Below, piece after piece: positions 1-12,700 of a stretch of 64,000 nucleotides of DNA. Position 1 is the stretch's first letter. Each line of letters opens with the position of its first letter. The stretch comes from Callorhinus ursinus (taxonomy: Eukaryota; Chordata; Mammalia; Carnivora; Otariidae). The position numbers were made by a program, and so were the translations under genes. A model generated the notes under the pieces. It saw only the letters and a program-made list of their open reading frames with translations, did no database searches and was not told where the DNA came from. The DNA is taken from positions 22,756,194-22,820,193 of the forward strand of contig NW_020312903.1 of assembly GCF_003265705.1 (NCBI RefSeq), written 5' to 3'.

Positions 1-67
1 ATAAAATGGAAACAAATGGTACTGGGGCAAAAAAAAATACATTAAAATAAATTTTGCCATTATGTAG

Positions 68-284
68 CGTGCCTGGATGGCTCAGTTGGTTGAGCATATG
101 ACCCTTGGTTTCGGCTCAGGTCCCAAACTCAGGGCCATGATCTCAGGGTTGTGAGATCGAGCCCTGTGTTAGGCTCTGTGCTCAGCGGGGAGTCTGCTTA
201 TGGTTCTCTCTCTCTCCCTCTGCCCCTTCCCTGGCTCTCTCTCTCTCTCTCTCTCAAGTAAATAAATCTTTTTAAAAATAAAAT
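68..284 (+). mobile_element. Can-SINE (tRNA-derived)
   Basis: tRNA-like head CGTGCCTGGATGGCTCAG, B-box-like GAGATCGAGCC, CT-rich middle and A-rich tail. It is flanked by near-identical target duplications (AAATAAATTTTGCCATT). Confidence 0.9.
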
Positions 285-330
285 AAAATAAATTTTGCCA
301 TTGTCTAGCAAATTAAACTAATGTATTAAA

Positions 331-508
331 TTTTTTTAAAGATTTTATTTGTCGGAGAGAGAGAGCACAAGCAGAGGAAGCAGCAGGCAGAGGGAGAAGA
401 GGCTCCCTACTGAGCAAAGAGCCCGATGTGGGACTTGATCCCAGGACTCTGGGATCATGACCTGAGCTGAAGGCAGATGCTTAACCAACTGAGCCACCCA
501 GGCATCCC
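331..508 (-). mobile_element. Can-SINE, reverse
   Basis: Reverse complement of the same SINE, from AAAGATTTTATTTGTCGGAG to GAGCCACCCAGGCATCCC. The short flanking duplication resembles TATTAAATTTT. Confidence 0.88.
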
Positions 509-1194
509 TAATTTATTAAATTTTAATTAAATTAAATTAATTTTGAAAAAAATCTATTGACAAAAGTCATTGAGAACCCTGAAAAGTTGAGTCTCTCAGT
601 GATTTCCCTACAAAAGATTTTTCTATTTGCAGAAAGTAGCAAGTTGAAGGACAAAAGTCTTCACTTCCATAGTCTGTTTATGGAAGAATAAATATGGATT
701 TCAATACTCTGCTTTTAAGAAATTATGTTAACCTTCTTATGAGATATTTGATACTAGTGACAGAAAAGTTATTAGGGGATATTGAAGTAACAAAGTTTTA
801 CTTAAGATTTGTTTAACCCCCCATGCAAATAATAAGGAAATGCTGGTGCCTATGTTATATACAATAGCACTGTCTCATTTTACGATAGGCAGCTCCATGA
901 CACTTTGTAACACTGGAAATTATTAAATTATCATTGTTTTCCAAAACCATCTCTTCTTCATACCTATGTGGAAATCTGTTCAGTAAAATATTAACGCATA
1001 CATGGGAATCTTATGAAATGTATAGGAATACTGCCATAACAACATGATGTTGATTTTCAGTGATGATCAAAGTAGGCTATGGACCATAACATCCTTAGTG
1101 TTAATGAAATCAGCCCTGTATTACCATAGTAGCATATAACACTGTCGATAAGAGGTCAATTCAAGATTTTTCTATGAATATCTGTAGATTTGTT

Positions 1195-1259
1195 AGAACA
1201 CCAGTTGTTCTAACATAACATAATAAAATAAAATTTAATAAAAAAGAACACCAGTTGTT
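1195..1259 (+). mobile_element. Tail-only L1 insertion with 15-bp target duplication
   Basis: AGAACACCAGTTGTT occurs perfectly at 1195-1209 and 1245-1259. The 35 bp between read CTAACATAACATAATAAAA and onward, like the extreme 3' end of the carnivore L1 seen elsewhere in this window (GATTAACATAACAATAAAAA type). It is read as a severely 5'-truncated L1. Confidence 0.6.
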
Positions 1260-2065
1260 TTAAAAGAACATTAATTTAAAAATTGGTCCTAGTGTAGTTT
1301 TGAATAGACTATAGTCTACTTTTAAATACGGAGAAGAAAATAAATTGGGTAGCCTTAATTAGAATACAAAGAACCTTGCTGTATTAATAAATGAAAAAGA
1401 ATAGTCTAAAATTAAGATCTCAATTTTAACTGAAAGTATATACTTCTAGTACATTATTAGATTGTTCTCATATAGTTTAAAGATCCCCTATTGCAAAGTT
1501 TTAATTAGCAGGACTAGGACTAATTAGTGTTATCAGAAGTTGAAAAGCTACTGCATTTGCCAGAGCATTTCACTGAAGCCCTTCCTAAGTCTGAACTACC
1601 CCAAGAGAACTCCATGGAGGAAGGTTGGCATGCAGAGATAAGGACCATGCCATTTCTGCCCTTAGTGGAGCCCACCTGCTGCCAATGGAACCCCCTGAGA
1701 GCAACCTGGATATGGTCAGGAGGGTAGTAAGATAAAACTCAGGATAAGTTGCTTATTACATAAGGCAAAGAGAGTCATTTGTTCAAATTAATTTTGTGAG
1801 AAAAATAAGCCATGTGAAATATATTGAACAACGTCCTTAAAATTTTATTTATTATTTTGTGAATAAAGAAAAATGCAAAAGTAAAGGGGGATGAACTCTT
1901 TAAATAATGTCCAAAATCAAGAGCATGACATCATATGTGGCAATATATTACCTATTTCCCTATTTTTGTCAAATGCTAGATATTTGAATAATAGAATAAT
2001 GACAATAAAACAATAATCTCAGATGGCAGATTCAGTTTAGGGGTGGCAAAACTGGCTTGATTTTA

Positions 2066-2272
2066 TTTTTTTTAATTTTTTTTAAAGATTTTATTTATTT
2101 ATTTGAGAGAGAGAATGAGATAGAGAGAGAGAGTATGAGAGGGGAGAGGGTCAGAGGGAGGAGCAGACTCCCTGCCGAGCAGGGAGCCCCATGTGGGACC
2201 CGATCCCGGGACTCCAGGATCATGACCTGAGCCGAAGGCAGTTGCTTAACCAACTGAGCCACCCAGGCGCCC
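2066..2272 (-). mobile_element. Can-SINE, reverse
   Basis: Runs from a T-rich tail and AAAGATTTTATTTATTTATT to CACCCAGGCGCCC. It is flanked by the duplication AAAACTGGCTTGATTTTA on both sides. Confidence 0.9.
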
Positions 2273-3591
2273 AAAACTGGCTTGATTTTAAGGAAGACAA
2301 AAATTCTGTATTTATTTAACTGTATAACATAAGAATAAAAATTAGTTGGTCAATCAAGTTGTTTGAGAAAATGCTATTAAAATCAAACTCAAGGACTCTA
2401 ATCTGATGAGGGCCAGGTCACTCTGCTGTTTTTGGTAGCCATTCATAAAGGCTGTCTAGCTTTCTAAGAAATGCTTAAGAGCATTTATTAGGTGAAGGGG
2501 AGATTTAAGGTGTAACGGAAAAGACATGCAAAGCTAAGATTCGTCTGACAGAAATACAATGGAAAAATATTAATATGAAAAAAATGAGAATATTTTTGCT
2601 TGTAAGTATACATCTCTTCCTTAATCTGTGTTTGAAATCATATACACATCAGCATTTTCATTTGAAATTGATATAAAACATAATTTTTTCATTCTTTAAA
2701 CAGCAAAGTATTACCACGGTTTTTTTTTGACGGGGACTACAAAATTCCCTAATAGTTGCTGCCCTCTAATGGTCAAATACTTGAGTGATTTCTCTGATGA
2801 ACGTATGCAGTTGTATGTGCATGTGTGCACTTGCACACATGTGTGTATTTAATTTACAAGTTACTGTATGCTAGCTATCACACAAAATCTGGAAACTTTT
2901 CCAAATGTTAATGTACTTATAATAAAATTGTGATCTTCTCAAATAATTGCAATCCCTAAGTAAAAATGAAGACATTTTAGCAAGTTTGATGTGGGCCAGA
3001 AAAATATGCAGTGAGACAATGAGGGAACATTTTTCAAACATCTATAACTGTGATGTTTAATACATGCAAACAAAAACTTTCTTTAGGAGAGCTATTGTTT
3101 TAATTATTTTGGGATGTGCTGGTAAATTTGTATTATGCACCCTCTAGGAATCCTCACTTGCTTAAAATACCCTTTTGTTTACAAACATATTTTGTTAGAG
3201 GCATTGGGGATATATGGATTCGCCTAAACATCATGGAGTGAGAAAAATCTATTCTACATTGAACAATGTGTGTCAAACGATGTTAAATGTGTTTGTTTCC
3301 TTTGACCTCATGAGGTTTTGCCAGTCTTCACTGTGAGTCACAAACAGACTGATACTACATGTAGTACTTTCTAATCTTGCTTGATCTCCAGTTCCTCTAT
3401 CAAGCATGCTGCTGGGTTTAATGTTCTGAGGAACACATGTTCGGAATGCATTAGGTAGTAATCTGATAAGGAAATAGCATGAATTAAATAAATATAAACC
3501 AAATAGGTTCTAATATAATGTCTAATCAATGCAATAAAATCCACAAGCAGAGTAAAATATCTTATGAACAAACTGAAGAAGATGTTCTAAC

Positions 3592-3738
3592 CTTCTGGAG
3601 GCGTGAATACTGAAATATTTGATTTGGGTCCAATGCCTGCACTGGTCTCAGCTGCAACATATACATCATACACCGTAAATGGTGTTAGGTTAGTGAATGC
3701 AAACTTCAGGTCTTTCGTGCTATTATCCAAAATCCGAC
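3592..3738 (-). CDS. PTPRQ: PTPRQ exon: FN3 domain, second part (last exon in window)
   Basis: 147 nt, phase 1 at both ends. It reads [20 protein letters not shown], then [17 protein letters not shown], and ends [23 protein letters not shown] is the FN3 E-F turn. The acceptor is TTTCTGCAG and the donor GAAG|GTTAGA. The next known exon (VPGAVFDLQ... in human) is not found between here and position 1, so it lies off the window. Confidence 0.93.
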
Positions 3739-6700
3739 CTGCAGAAACCAAAAGATACCACAGATTATTTTCTCATTAGGCATGCAATCATTCTCACATT
3801 TAAGTAGAGAGCCAAGAATAGCAATTAATGTTTGTTATTACAATTTTAAAACATTATAATTACAATTATTACAAGTTTCAAACATTTACCTTAGTGGTAC
3901 ATTGATATCAGGTTAATTAAAACAATGGAAACAACATGAAAATCTTCTAGTATTCAAAATAATTTATTAAATCATAAAGCCCTATCCCATTACCACGTTA
4001 TTTTTTGACATTTTTTAAAAAGAAAACATTAGATTTTGGCTAATATTAAAATAGTGACAGTATTTTATACATAAATTTAGTTAATTAAAATGCTAAATAT
4101 TTTCATTATCTTCTATAAAAAGACATATTCAGAAAATATTTGTAGTTCAGCTTCTGAGCAAAACTCCTTAAATAGTCCATCATCAAAATTCTTTTAATCC
4201 TCAACTTTACCTCTGAATACTTCTTTCTTTCTTTGCTGTAGCTGAAACCTGGCTCTCCCCCAAAAAAACACGGCTTCTGTTCCCTGCGGCCACCCCAAAT
4301 GATCTAATTTTTCCCACTGTCATCAAGTGATGAGGCCTTCGGGTATAGTATGTGTTCCAACCCACCTCCTTCCTTACAAAAGCTCACAGCTTTCAATCTC
4401 ATGTCATGGATGGCTTCCACCAGTCCTCCTTGTTGCTGTAATTGATCTTCTAGGCCCATGGTCACTCACCCTCATTCTGGATGATTTAGTGCCTGCTTCA
4501 ATGTCACTGTCTTCAGTGCTACCATCTTAATTTGTGGTGATTTCAGGATCCCTAGACTTGATCCTTAAAACACTCCCAGCTCTCCTCAAATAATCTAATC
4601 CACCACCCTATCTCAGCCACTCCCATAGACATCATTATTACCAGTAACTGCGAATCTTCCATGACCTCAATTTTGTGAAACTCTGACTATTCCTTCTTAT
4701 CTCCTGTTCACTTATTCTAGAACCCTGAAGCAACAATTCTTTAAGTTCATTGGGATCTCTAATCTGTTGATCTTATTATGAACTATTTTATTCTGCTTGG
4801 TTTGGTCCCTCACCACTCGGTTTCCACTCCTTATCCAGCCTCAATGGCACTGTCAATTATAATCACTACATTTACGTAAGCCTTCCATTCCACTGCCCTC
4901 CTCTTGTTGAAGGGAGCTGGAGAAAAACACAAATCCACTTTGATTGATATCACTTTATTCAATACAACACCTAAAAGGAGCCCCAAATTTTGCCTAGCCC
5001 CATACTCAACTTCCGTGACCCAATCACTCTCTACTCTTCTGGCTGATTTTTTTTTCATAGAACCATAGGATCTCAGATTAGGAAAGAATTTTAGAGTTTA
5101 CTTAATTGACATCCAGCAATAATGTTTGAACCCCTCAAAATATCTGGCAAGGGGATGTCCAGGTCCTGCTTACTCACAAGGATGGAGAACTTGCTACATT
5201 ATGAAGTTGCCTATATTATTTTTAGAGAGCTCCAATTATTAGAAATGCATTCATTGTTCTAAGCAGAGATTTGATCTAACTGAAGTCCATTGTTCTTCAG
5301 AAATATATTTGCAATTAGGTAGGTCAAGGTCCACCTGTTCAAACATCTGAAGACACGTATGTGCTCTAACACTTTTCTTCTCAGGAGTCATCTCATTCTT
5401 TCAGCTTCTCCTCAGGTAAATACGGAACATGGACAATGTTTTGCCACCCGTATATTTATTTATGATTTTAAACAAAAAGTCCAAAGAGTCTCACCTCCCT
5501 TATTGCTTTTCTACTATCTGCTTCAATTGTAGGATCTTATAAAAAAAAAAAAAGAGCATGGTATTTTTAAGGCGTTTGATAATACTATCATATTTTGCAT
5601 AATTCTTACTCCAAAAGGTAAACACAAAACTGATTGAGACTTACCTGATGGTCCATATAATTCAACTCTGTAACTAAATTTCCCTGTTACTACAGTAGGT
5701 GGGTCCCATGAAATTGAAAAGGACTTCCCTGTAATGTTGCCTGTTATGCAGTTTTGTGGTGGTCCTTCAGGCACTAAAATGGTTATTAAAAAAAAATGAA
5801 TAAATAATATATACTTAAAATAAATGAGCATCTTATTAAATACACACAATAAAACACAAAGTCAGAAAGAAAATAAAATATCACACTATGAGCAAAGGGT
5901 TTTTTAATTTTACAAAAAAGGAAAAATGAACGAATTGAAGAATTTAAATAAGACATGCTGGATCATCAGATGAACTACTTATTTGCAACAGTTACTAATT
6001 TAATTTAATGTTGTATATGACTGCACAGGGTGTTTCATTTCATTCCAGTATTGTTCCTCACACAGTTACATTGTCTTGATAACACACATATATTGAATTC
6101 AACCAGGCCTGGGCATCTGACTTGAAAAACACTCTCCCCCTGGTGGACACAGGTAGAAGGGTCAGGGAATTAACTTGACCTACATTACCTTATTGGCAAA
6201 GATCTTCACTTTCTGCATCAATATTTGTATTTGGTTCTGAGAGGAAATTTATAACCTATAGTTAGAAGATTCTAAGGTAACATTGGTAACATATAAAAAT
6301 AATGACATTTTTGCTGTAATGTATGGTGATTAACATAATAAAAATTTAAAAAAAACGGCATGCTAAAAAAAAATGACATTTAAAAATAGTCTACTTTTCA
6401 CAAGTGTGTTCCTGCATTTTACTTTCTTTTGATTGAAATGAAATATTCCAAATATTTTTCTCAAGCCAAAGTTCTTGTCTACTAAATTTCACTTTGTAAA
6501 TGTATAAGAAGTATTGAAGGAGGAAATGGTATGATTCAAAGATGACTATTTAAATCAAGAAAAAACTTCAAACGTAATGTGATGAAATGATAAAAGCTGA
6601 CAGCTATGTCATCAGAAAAAAAAAAATACTGTGCTTTAGGGAAATTACCCTACCAGTAATAATTTCCAGTAACTTCAAAAATTACCAATCACAAGTGACT

Positions 6701-9700
6701 GTCTGATACTACATATTTAATATGGTATTGTGTCAGTAACTACATAAATTTACATGTATATATAATACTATAATCCCATAATTAAATATATAAACACTCA
6801 TAGCTAGAAATGTGTAGTCTTCAAATTTAGTCGTAATAATATCTAATTATACTCAATGAATCCTAACACCACCACCATAAGGGAGGTACTATTGCTGTCT
6901 CCATTTTTCACATAGGGAAACCCAGTGCAAAGAGGAGATAAATAGGTATATTTTTTAAGTACTATTTTTGTCTAATATTGAAATGTGAATCACATATTTC
7001 TGCCACTAAGGGTGTTACTTCCACATTTGGTTATAACAGTATCAGTGAGAGGAGGCTGTAGATGATTATAGGATAAGGATAAGGGCAGAGATGATTAAGA
7101 AAAATTGCTCAGATCAAAGAACAATAAAAGCTGTTCATAGGATCATGGTTATTAGCTCAAGAATCCATTCTTTCAAATCTCCTTTCTCTTTTTAGATGTT
7201 TATGTTAGTATTGTAAAAGAGTACTGAAATTAAAGATGCTCCAGATGATATGCCCATGATCTATTATTGGGGGGAAATGTTATTGGAAGGGAAAGAAAGT
7301 TTTAACAAAAATATCTACATGGAAAAAATGAAAGATTATTATATAACTAATTTAATTCTTTGTTTTTTCGACCTATACAAAAAATGAAACCATACCTGAT
7401 TCTGGTGTTCTGACAATTGTACTATCAATATAACCTGCTTCAGTTGTAACAGCAGAAACTTCAAAAAGATACGTTGTATAAGGTCTCAAATGTGTCACTA
7501 CAAAACTGATAGGCTCTTTCCACACAGAGCTTATCTTACTCCTCGCCAACGTGCTTGACGAATATGTCGTACGTGATGGAGGCGTAACTCTACCAAGGGT
7601 TGGAGAAGGGCTGGTTGTACTCCATAAAAAAGATTCATTATTCTCCTAGTAAATAAAATAAATAGCAATAGAAAAATAATGTGGTATCTCTTGATGAACA
7701 TGAGAAGTGTAATTCATTTATTTTTCCTTTATAGCATAAATATTATTCTTAAATTTATGTGTATGTGTATGATTCATTAAGATTTTAATAGATTATTATC
7801 TATTCAAGTTATGGACAAATTTGCTGTAACTTAATTATACCCATTTATGTTTACAGTGTTAGAACAGAATATATTTATTGCTTTCTTTATACCTTCATAT
7901 TTCTTATGAATAGGACTTCAGAAGGCTTAGAATAAAGGTAAAGCGACAGCAAAATCATTGGTAAGAATTTTTAAAATTCATTTTAAAAGTGCAAGAACCA
8001 AAGAGATAAACTATTTTCCCTTTTGTGAAATTTCAAGCATAAGTCACTTTCTCACTGGTACTATCATTTTTTTCCTCATAAATACTCAAATGATAAAGCC
8101 AATTGTACATACATGCAAGTATGTATGTTAGTGTGTATATTAAAAATACAGCCTAATTTTAAAAAGAAGGTTTTAAGACTTTTATAACTTACCATATTTA
8201 AAACAAAAGTAATATTCTTTGTTTTTCCATCAATAATATCACAAAGATCATCTAGATTATTTTTGGAAAAGCATTATTATGGTACTTCCAGGGATTTCCC
8301 ATAAATGATTAGAGTCATAAATTCTTCACCAAAAATATGTACAACAAAAACAATCTACTTCCACAAACATAACTTTGACTGTTGCCTTCCCTACTCCTCC
8401 TGTCATGTGGAAATATTATCTTTTTTCCAGTGATATTCTATACTTTCCTATTTCAGGTCTTTTTATAAAATATCTTCCACCCAAAATACTCCCCTTACAT
8501 GATCTGCCCTGTCGTTACACCAAGGCCAATCCAACGTCCATTAACAAATGCTACTCCTTTCATGAAGTCTCTTCAGAGCTCCCTGTGAGATTTTTCTATC
8601 TCTTGAATTCTCAAACCCTTACCTTATTCTACCTTGAATACAGTCAATTGTGTATAACATGATACTATAACTGAACACTATAAGGAATGAAACAGCTAAT
8701 AACCACTGAGGTTAAAAAAGTTTCCAGATACTGGAAACTTCAAGTTATAAGCTCACAACTAAAATTTCTGAGACACAGAAAGTGTTCCACAATACTTACA
8801 TTACATTCTGGCATTTTCCCAGTCAAAATGTCTTCTACTCTGATGGAGACATCTTTCACTACTGTTCCACTTCTGGCATGTTTCACACTAATCTTGAAGC
8901 TGGTAATTTTGCCATTTGGTTGCCGAGGTAAATACCAAATCAGGTTTACTGCCGAATAGTTAAAGGCCTCAACTGTGAGATTCACCACTTTTCCTGGAGC
9001 TGGGGAAGTGACAGAGATTGAAGGAAAGGAAAAAACACTGATATAAAATTTAGAATGGCACTTATATAATGTTGAGATGTTATATTTCTCATGTCATATA
9101 AAATTAAATATACTCTGTTAGAAAAAAATCTACTTGGGTGAGACTTTTTGAAATATATTTAATTAATTTTACCTAAGATAAAAAACTGGAATTTGAGCCC
9201 ACAGAGTTGTGTTTAAGAGGGAAATAAGTTTTACTTTAGGATTATTTGTCTAAGGGATCCATTGGTGAACTATTTCAAATAAGTCTGAAAAATATCCAAT
9301 CAACAGTTATTTGTGAATATACAAACAAATTTGAATAACAAATCCTCTAAAATATTTTGGAATTATGTAGATTGCTTAGATAATGAAGAAGTGGCAAACT
9401 GAAACAATTATCCAACCAACGTAAATATCTAGTGTCTAATATAAAGTGAATAGCACCCAGCTGGTTGTGGTTATTATATTTTGAGTTTTATACAACCTCA
9501 AAATCAACTTTCATCAGAATTCATGATACTTTATTATCAATTATTGATAAACCACAATAACAATCTATATGCTGGGTGTACCCGGGTGGCTCAGTTGGGT
9601 GGGGATCTGCCTTCGACTCAGGTCATGATCCCAGGGTCCTAGGATGGAGCCCCATTGTAGGGCTCCCTGCTCATCAGGGGAGTCTGCCTCTTACTCTGAG

Positions 9701-12700
9701 AGAATGTGCTCATTCTCTCTCTTTCTTTCTCTTTCTCTTAAATAAATAAAATTTTTTAAAAAAAATCTATATGCTATTTTAGCTGAGATGAGACAAACAT
9801 GAAGCCAGAATGAAAATTATGCCCACTAATTTCAAGGTAAGTTATGCAAAACTGACAAAGTAGAGCAAGTAATCAAGATCCTTCAGAATATAGAACATGA
9901 CAAATCACTATTGAGAGAAATAAAAACAAAACAGCATGTCTGTGGTAAAACAAAATAAGTGATAACAGAGGTGCCTACTATTAAGATACTGAATAATTAG
10001 AGTTTAAATGCACATTGTAGGGAAGAATACCAAAATATGATTTGTAAATGAAAGCCATATAAGTTACATAAGGTACTTAGGTTGTGGGAAAGAGGTTGTA
10101 TATGAGTGATATGAGTTAAACCAGAGAAACTAGGAAACTTAAAGACAGCTGCATTTTAATGGGAAAAAATAAAACAATTTGGAAGGATGATTAATCATTA
10201 ATAATGGATAGAGTGATGGATGGAACTTTTTTTCTCCAAGGAAAACTCATCAACGTAATTAATTAAAGCTTAAGAAGGACAATGACAATATAACTGTCTG
10301 ACACTGAAGATTTAATATTTGAATTTCTTTTGGATGGATAAAATATAATAAAGCAAAATATTAAAATGTTAAATATATGATGCTATGAAATTATGAGTTA
10401 AAACTTTTATCATGAATCTCTTTTTAAAACTGAATATATTTGGCATATAACTGTATAAATTTAATGTGTGGGGCGCCTGGGTGGCTCAGTCAGTTAAGCA
10501 TCAGTCAGTTAAGCGTCTGCCTTCGGCTCAGGTCATGATCCGGGAGTCCTGGGATCGAGTCCCGCATAGGGCTTCCTGCTCAGTGGAGAGTCTGCTTCTC
10601 CCTCTGCCCCTCATCCTGCTCATACTCTCTCTCTCAAATAAATAAAATATTTAAAAATAAAATAAAATAAATTTAAGATGTATGAGGTGTGAATTTGATA
10701 CATTTCCATATTGTATTATGACCGCTATTGTAGTAATATTTAGTACTTCTATCATATTACATAATTATAATATCACATAACTATAATATTGCATTGTTAT
10801 CTATATTCATTATACTGTGCACCAGATCTATGCTTATTTATTACTTGAGGCAAGTTTGTACCCATAAACAACATCGGTCTTATTCTCCGTCCTCTATCCT
10901 CTGGTGACCAACATTTTACTCTCTTCATGAATCCCAATCACTCTTTTAAATTTCTTATTTGTGTAAACTATACAAATCTTTTTAAATATGTCTGATACAC
11001 ACACACACACACACACACACAAATTAAATATATACATATAAAAAAACAAATGCAATTTGTTTTCTAAACATTTTCAAATGAGCCTCAATAATAGTCACGG
11101 GGAACTCAAGTATAGAGAAATTTGAATTTATAAGGTAACCAAAACTTTATTAAATACATGATCTCAAAATATTTAAAAAGTGACCAGAAATATTAAATAC
11201 ATAGAAAGTAATTAAATATGCTGGGGTACCTGGGTGGCTCAGTCAGTTAGTTAAAGCATCTGCCTTCAGCTCAGGTCATGATCCCAGTATCCTGGGATCA
11301 GATCGAGCCCTGCTCCTGGGATTGAGCTCCTCTGGAGCCCCCTGTAGAGCCCCCTGTCGGTCTCCCTGCTCAGCAGTCTGCTTCTCCCTCTCTGCCCCTA
11401 CCCCTGCTCATGCTCTCTGTCTCAGATAAATGAATAAAATATTTTTTAAAAAGAAAGTAATTAAATATGTTAAATAACATTTAGTGAAAAAATGGTATTT
11501 TATTAACTTGCTTTAATAATTTTTGTCTCAATTAAATATTTCTGCTTTTATTTTCCGTTTATGACTTCATTATGTCTGAAGAATAATCCTGGCTCTTTTC
11601 TGTAGTTGGAAGGTCTTTCCCTACTTTAAATATTCTATTTTCTACTACTGGCGTTTTATGTACCAAAACCCATTATTTGTTGATGTTCATAGAGTGAACT
11701 TATCCATCTTGATCCAAGTAAAGGTTTGACACTGTGGTATCAAAAATTTCTGTTTATAAAGTCATTTCATCTTTCAGATAAGTGTCTTCCAACACTTTGA
11801 GGATATATCTAGACTAGTGACATGCATAAATTTGTATAGGTATGTGAAGGTGTCTACGACTTTTCAAAGTGTACACTCTGCAAAGTATATATTTATTGAG
11901 CCAGAAAGAAACTTCATAAATCCAATATAGAGACTTTTCCTACATTTCTAAAGATCCATCAAGTTGAAAATGGAGGTGCATTCTAAGATCTTAAAGCCAA
12001 AATAAATTCTATGTTTACCTGAAATAATGCTGCATGGGAAGTTAAGAAGTTGAGATCTTTGTGCCTGTGGATGCAACATCAACTCAGTATGGCATAAATA
12101 GTTAACCTGTATACTCTTCCCAAGAGTATTTTTATTCATGGGAAAAGAAATTCCTTCTGATTTAACAATAAAAAATGCAGCTTATTTATTCCATTGAACT
12201 ATTCCTTAAATTTGTGTTTTTTATAGCATAAGTAATAAAAAGGGGCACTTGGGTAAAAACTGCAGAACACTGACACAATTAAATTTATATTTACATTATG
12301 TTTTTACCTCTTTACATTTACCAAAAAAAAAAAAAAGTCAATATAGGGGCAAGAGAAATTATATAATTATCTGATATGCCCAAAAACACACAATAAATGA
12401 GAAGACAAAACTTTTCATGTCATTCAAAAGTTATTCCAATTAACTTCCCTAAAACTTAAAAACATAAGTAATAAATTTTTATTTTATACCCTAATGAATA
12501 TTTAATTTTCAAATGATAATTTTCCCACTTGAATTTTAGTGGGATTATTTAGTTGTACAAATAATTTGAAAGTCAATATGCTCAAAATCAAAAAGAGTAA
12601 TTTAAACCTCATAAATCATTAATTTCTAATTTTAAATAAACTCCTGAATTTTCTCTAACTTCTTATGGAATAGAGCATGTTTTCATATGATTCTCTAAAG

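Larger units (their letters stand above)
1..3591 (-). other. PTPRQ intron (continues below position 1)
   Basis: Holds three Can-SINEs and one tail-only L1 insertion (listed separately). The rest is AT-rich unique sequence. I found no exon matching the next PTPRQ FN3 unit. Confidence 0.7.
3739..5644 (-). other. PTPRQ intron with old L2 and CR1/L3 remnants
   Basis: About 3740-4220 is AT-rich with nothing recognised. The remainder is covered by an L2-like and a CR1/L3-like remnant, listed separately. Confidence 0.6.
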
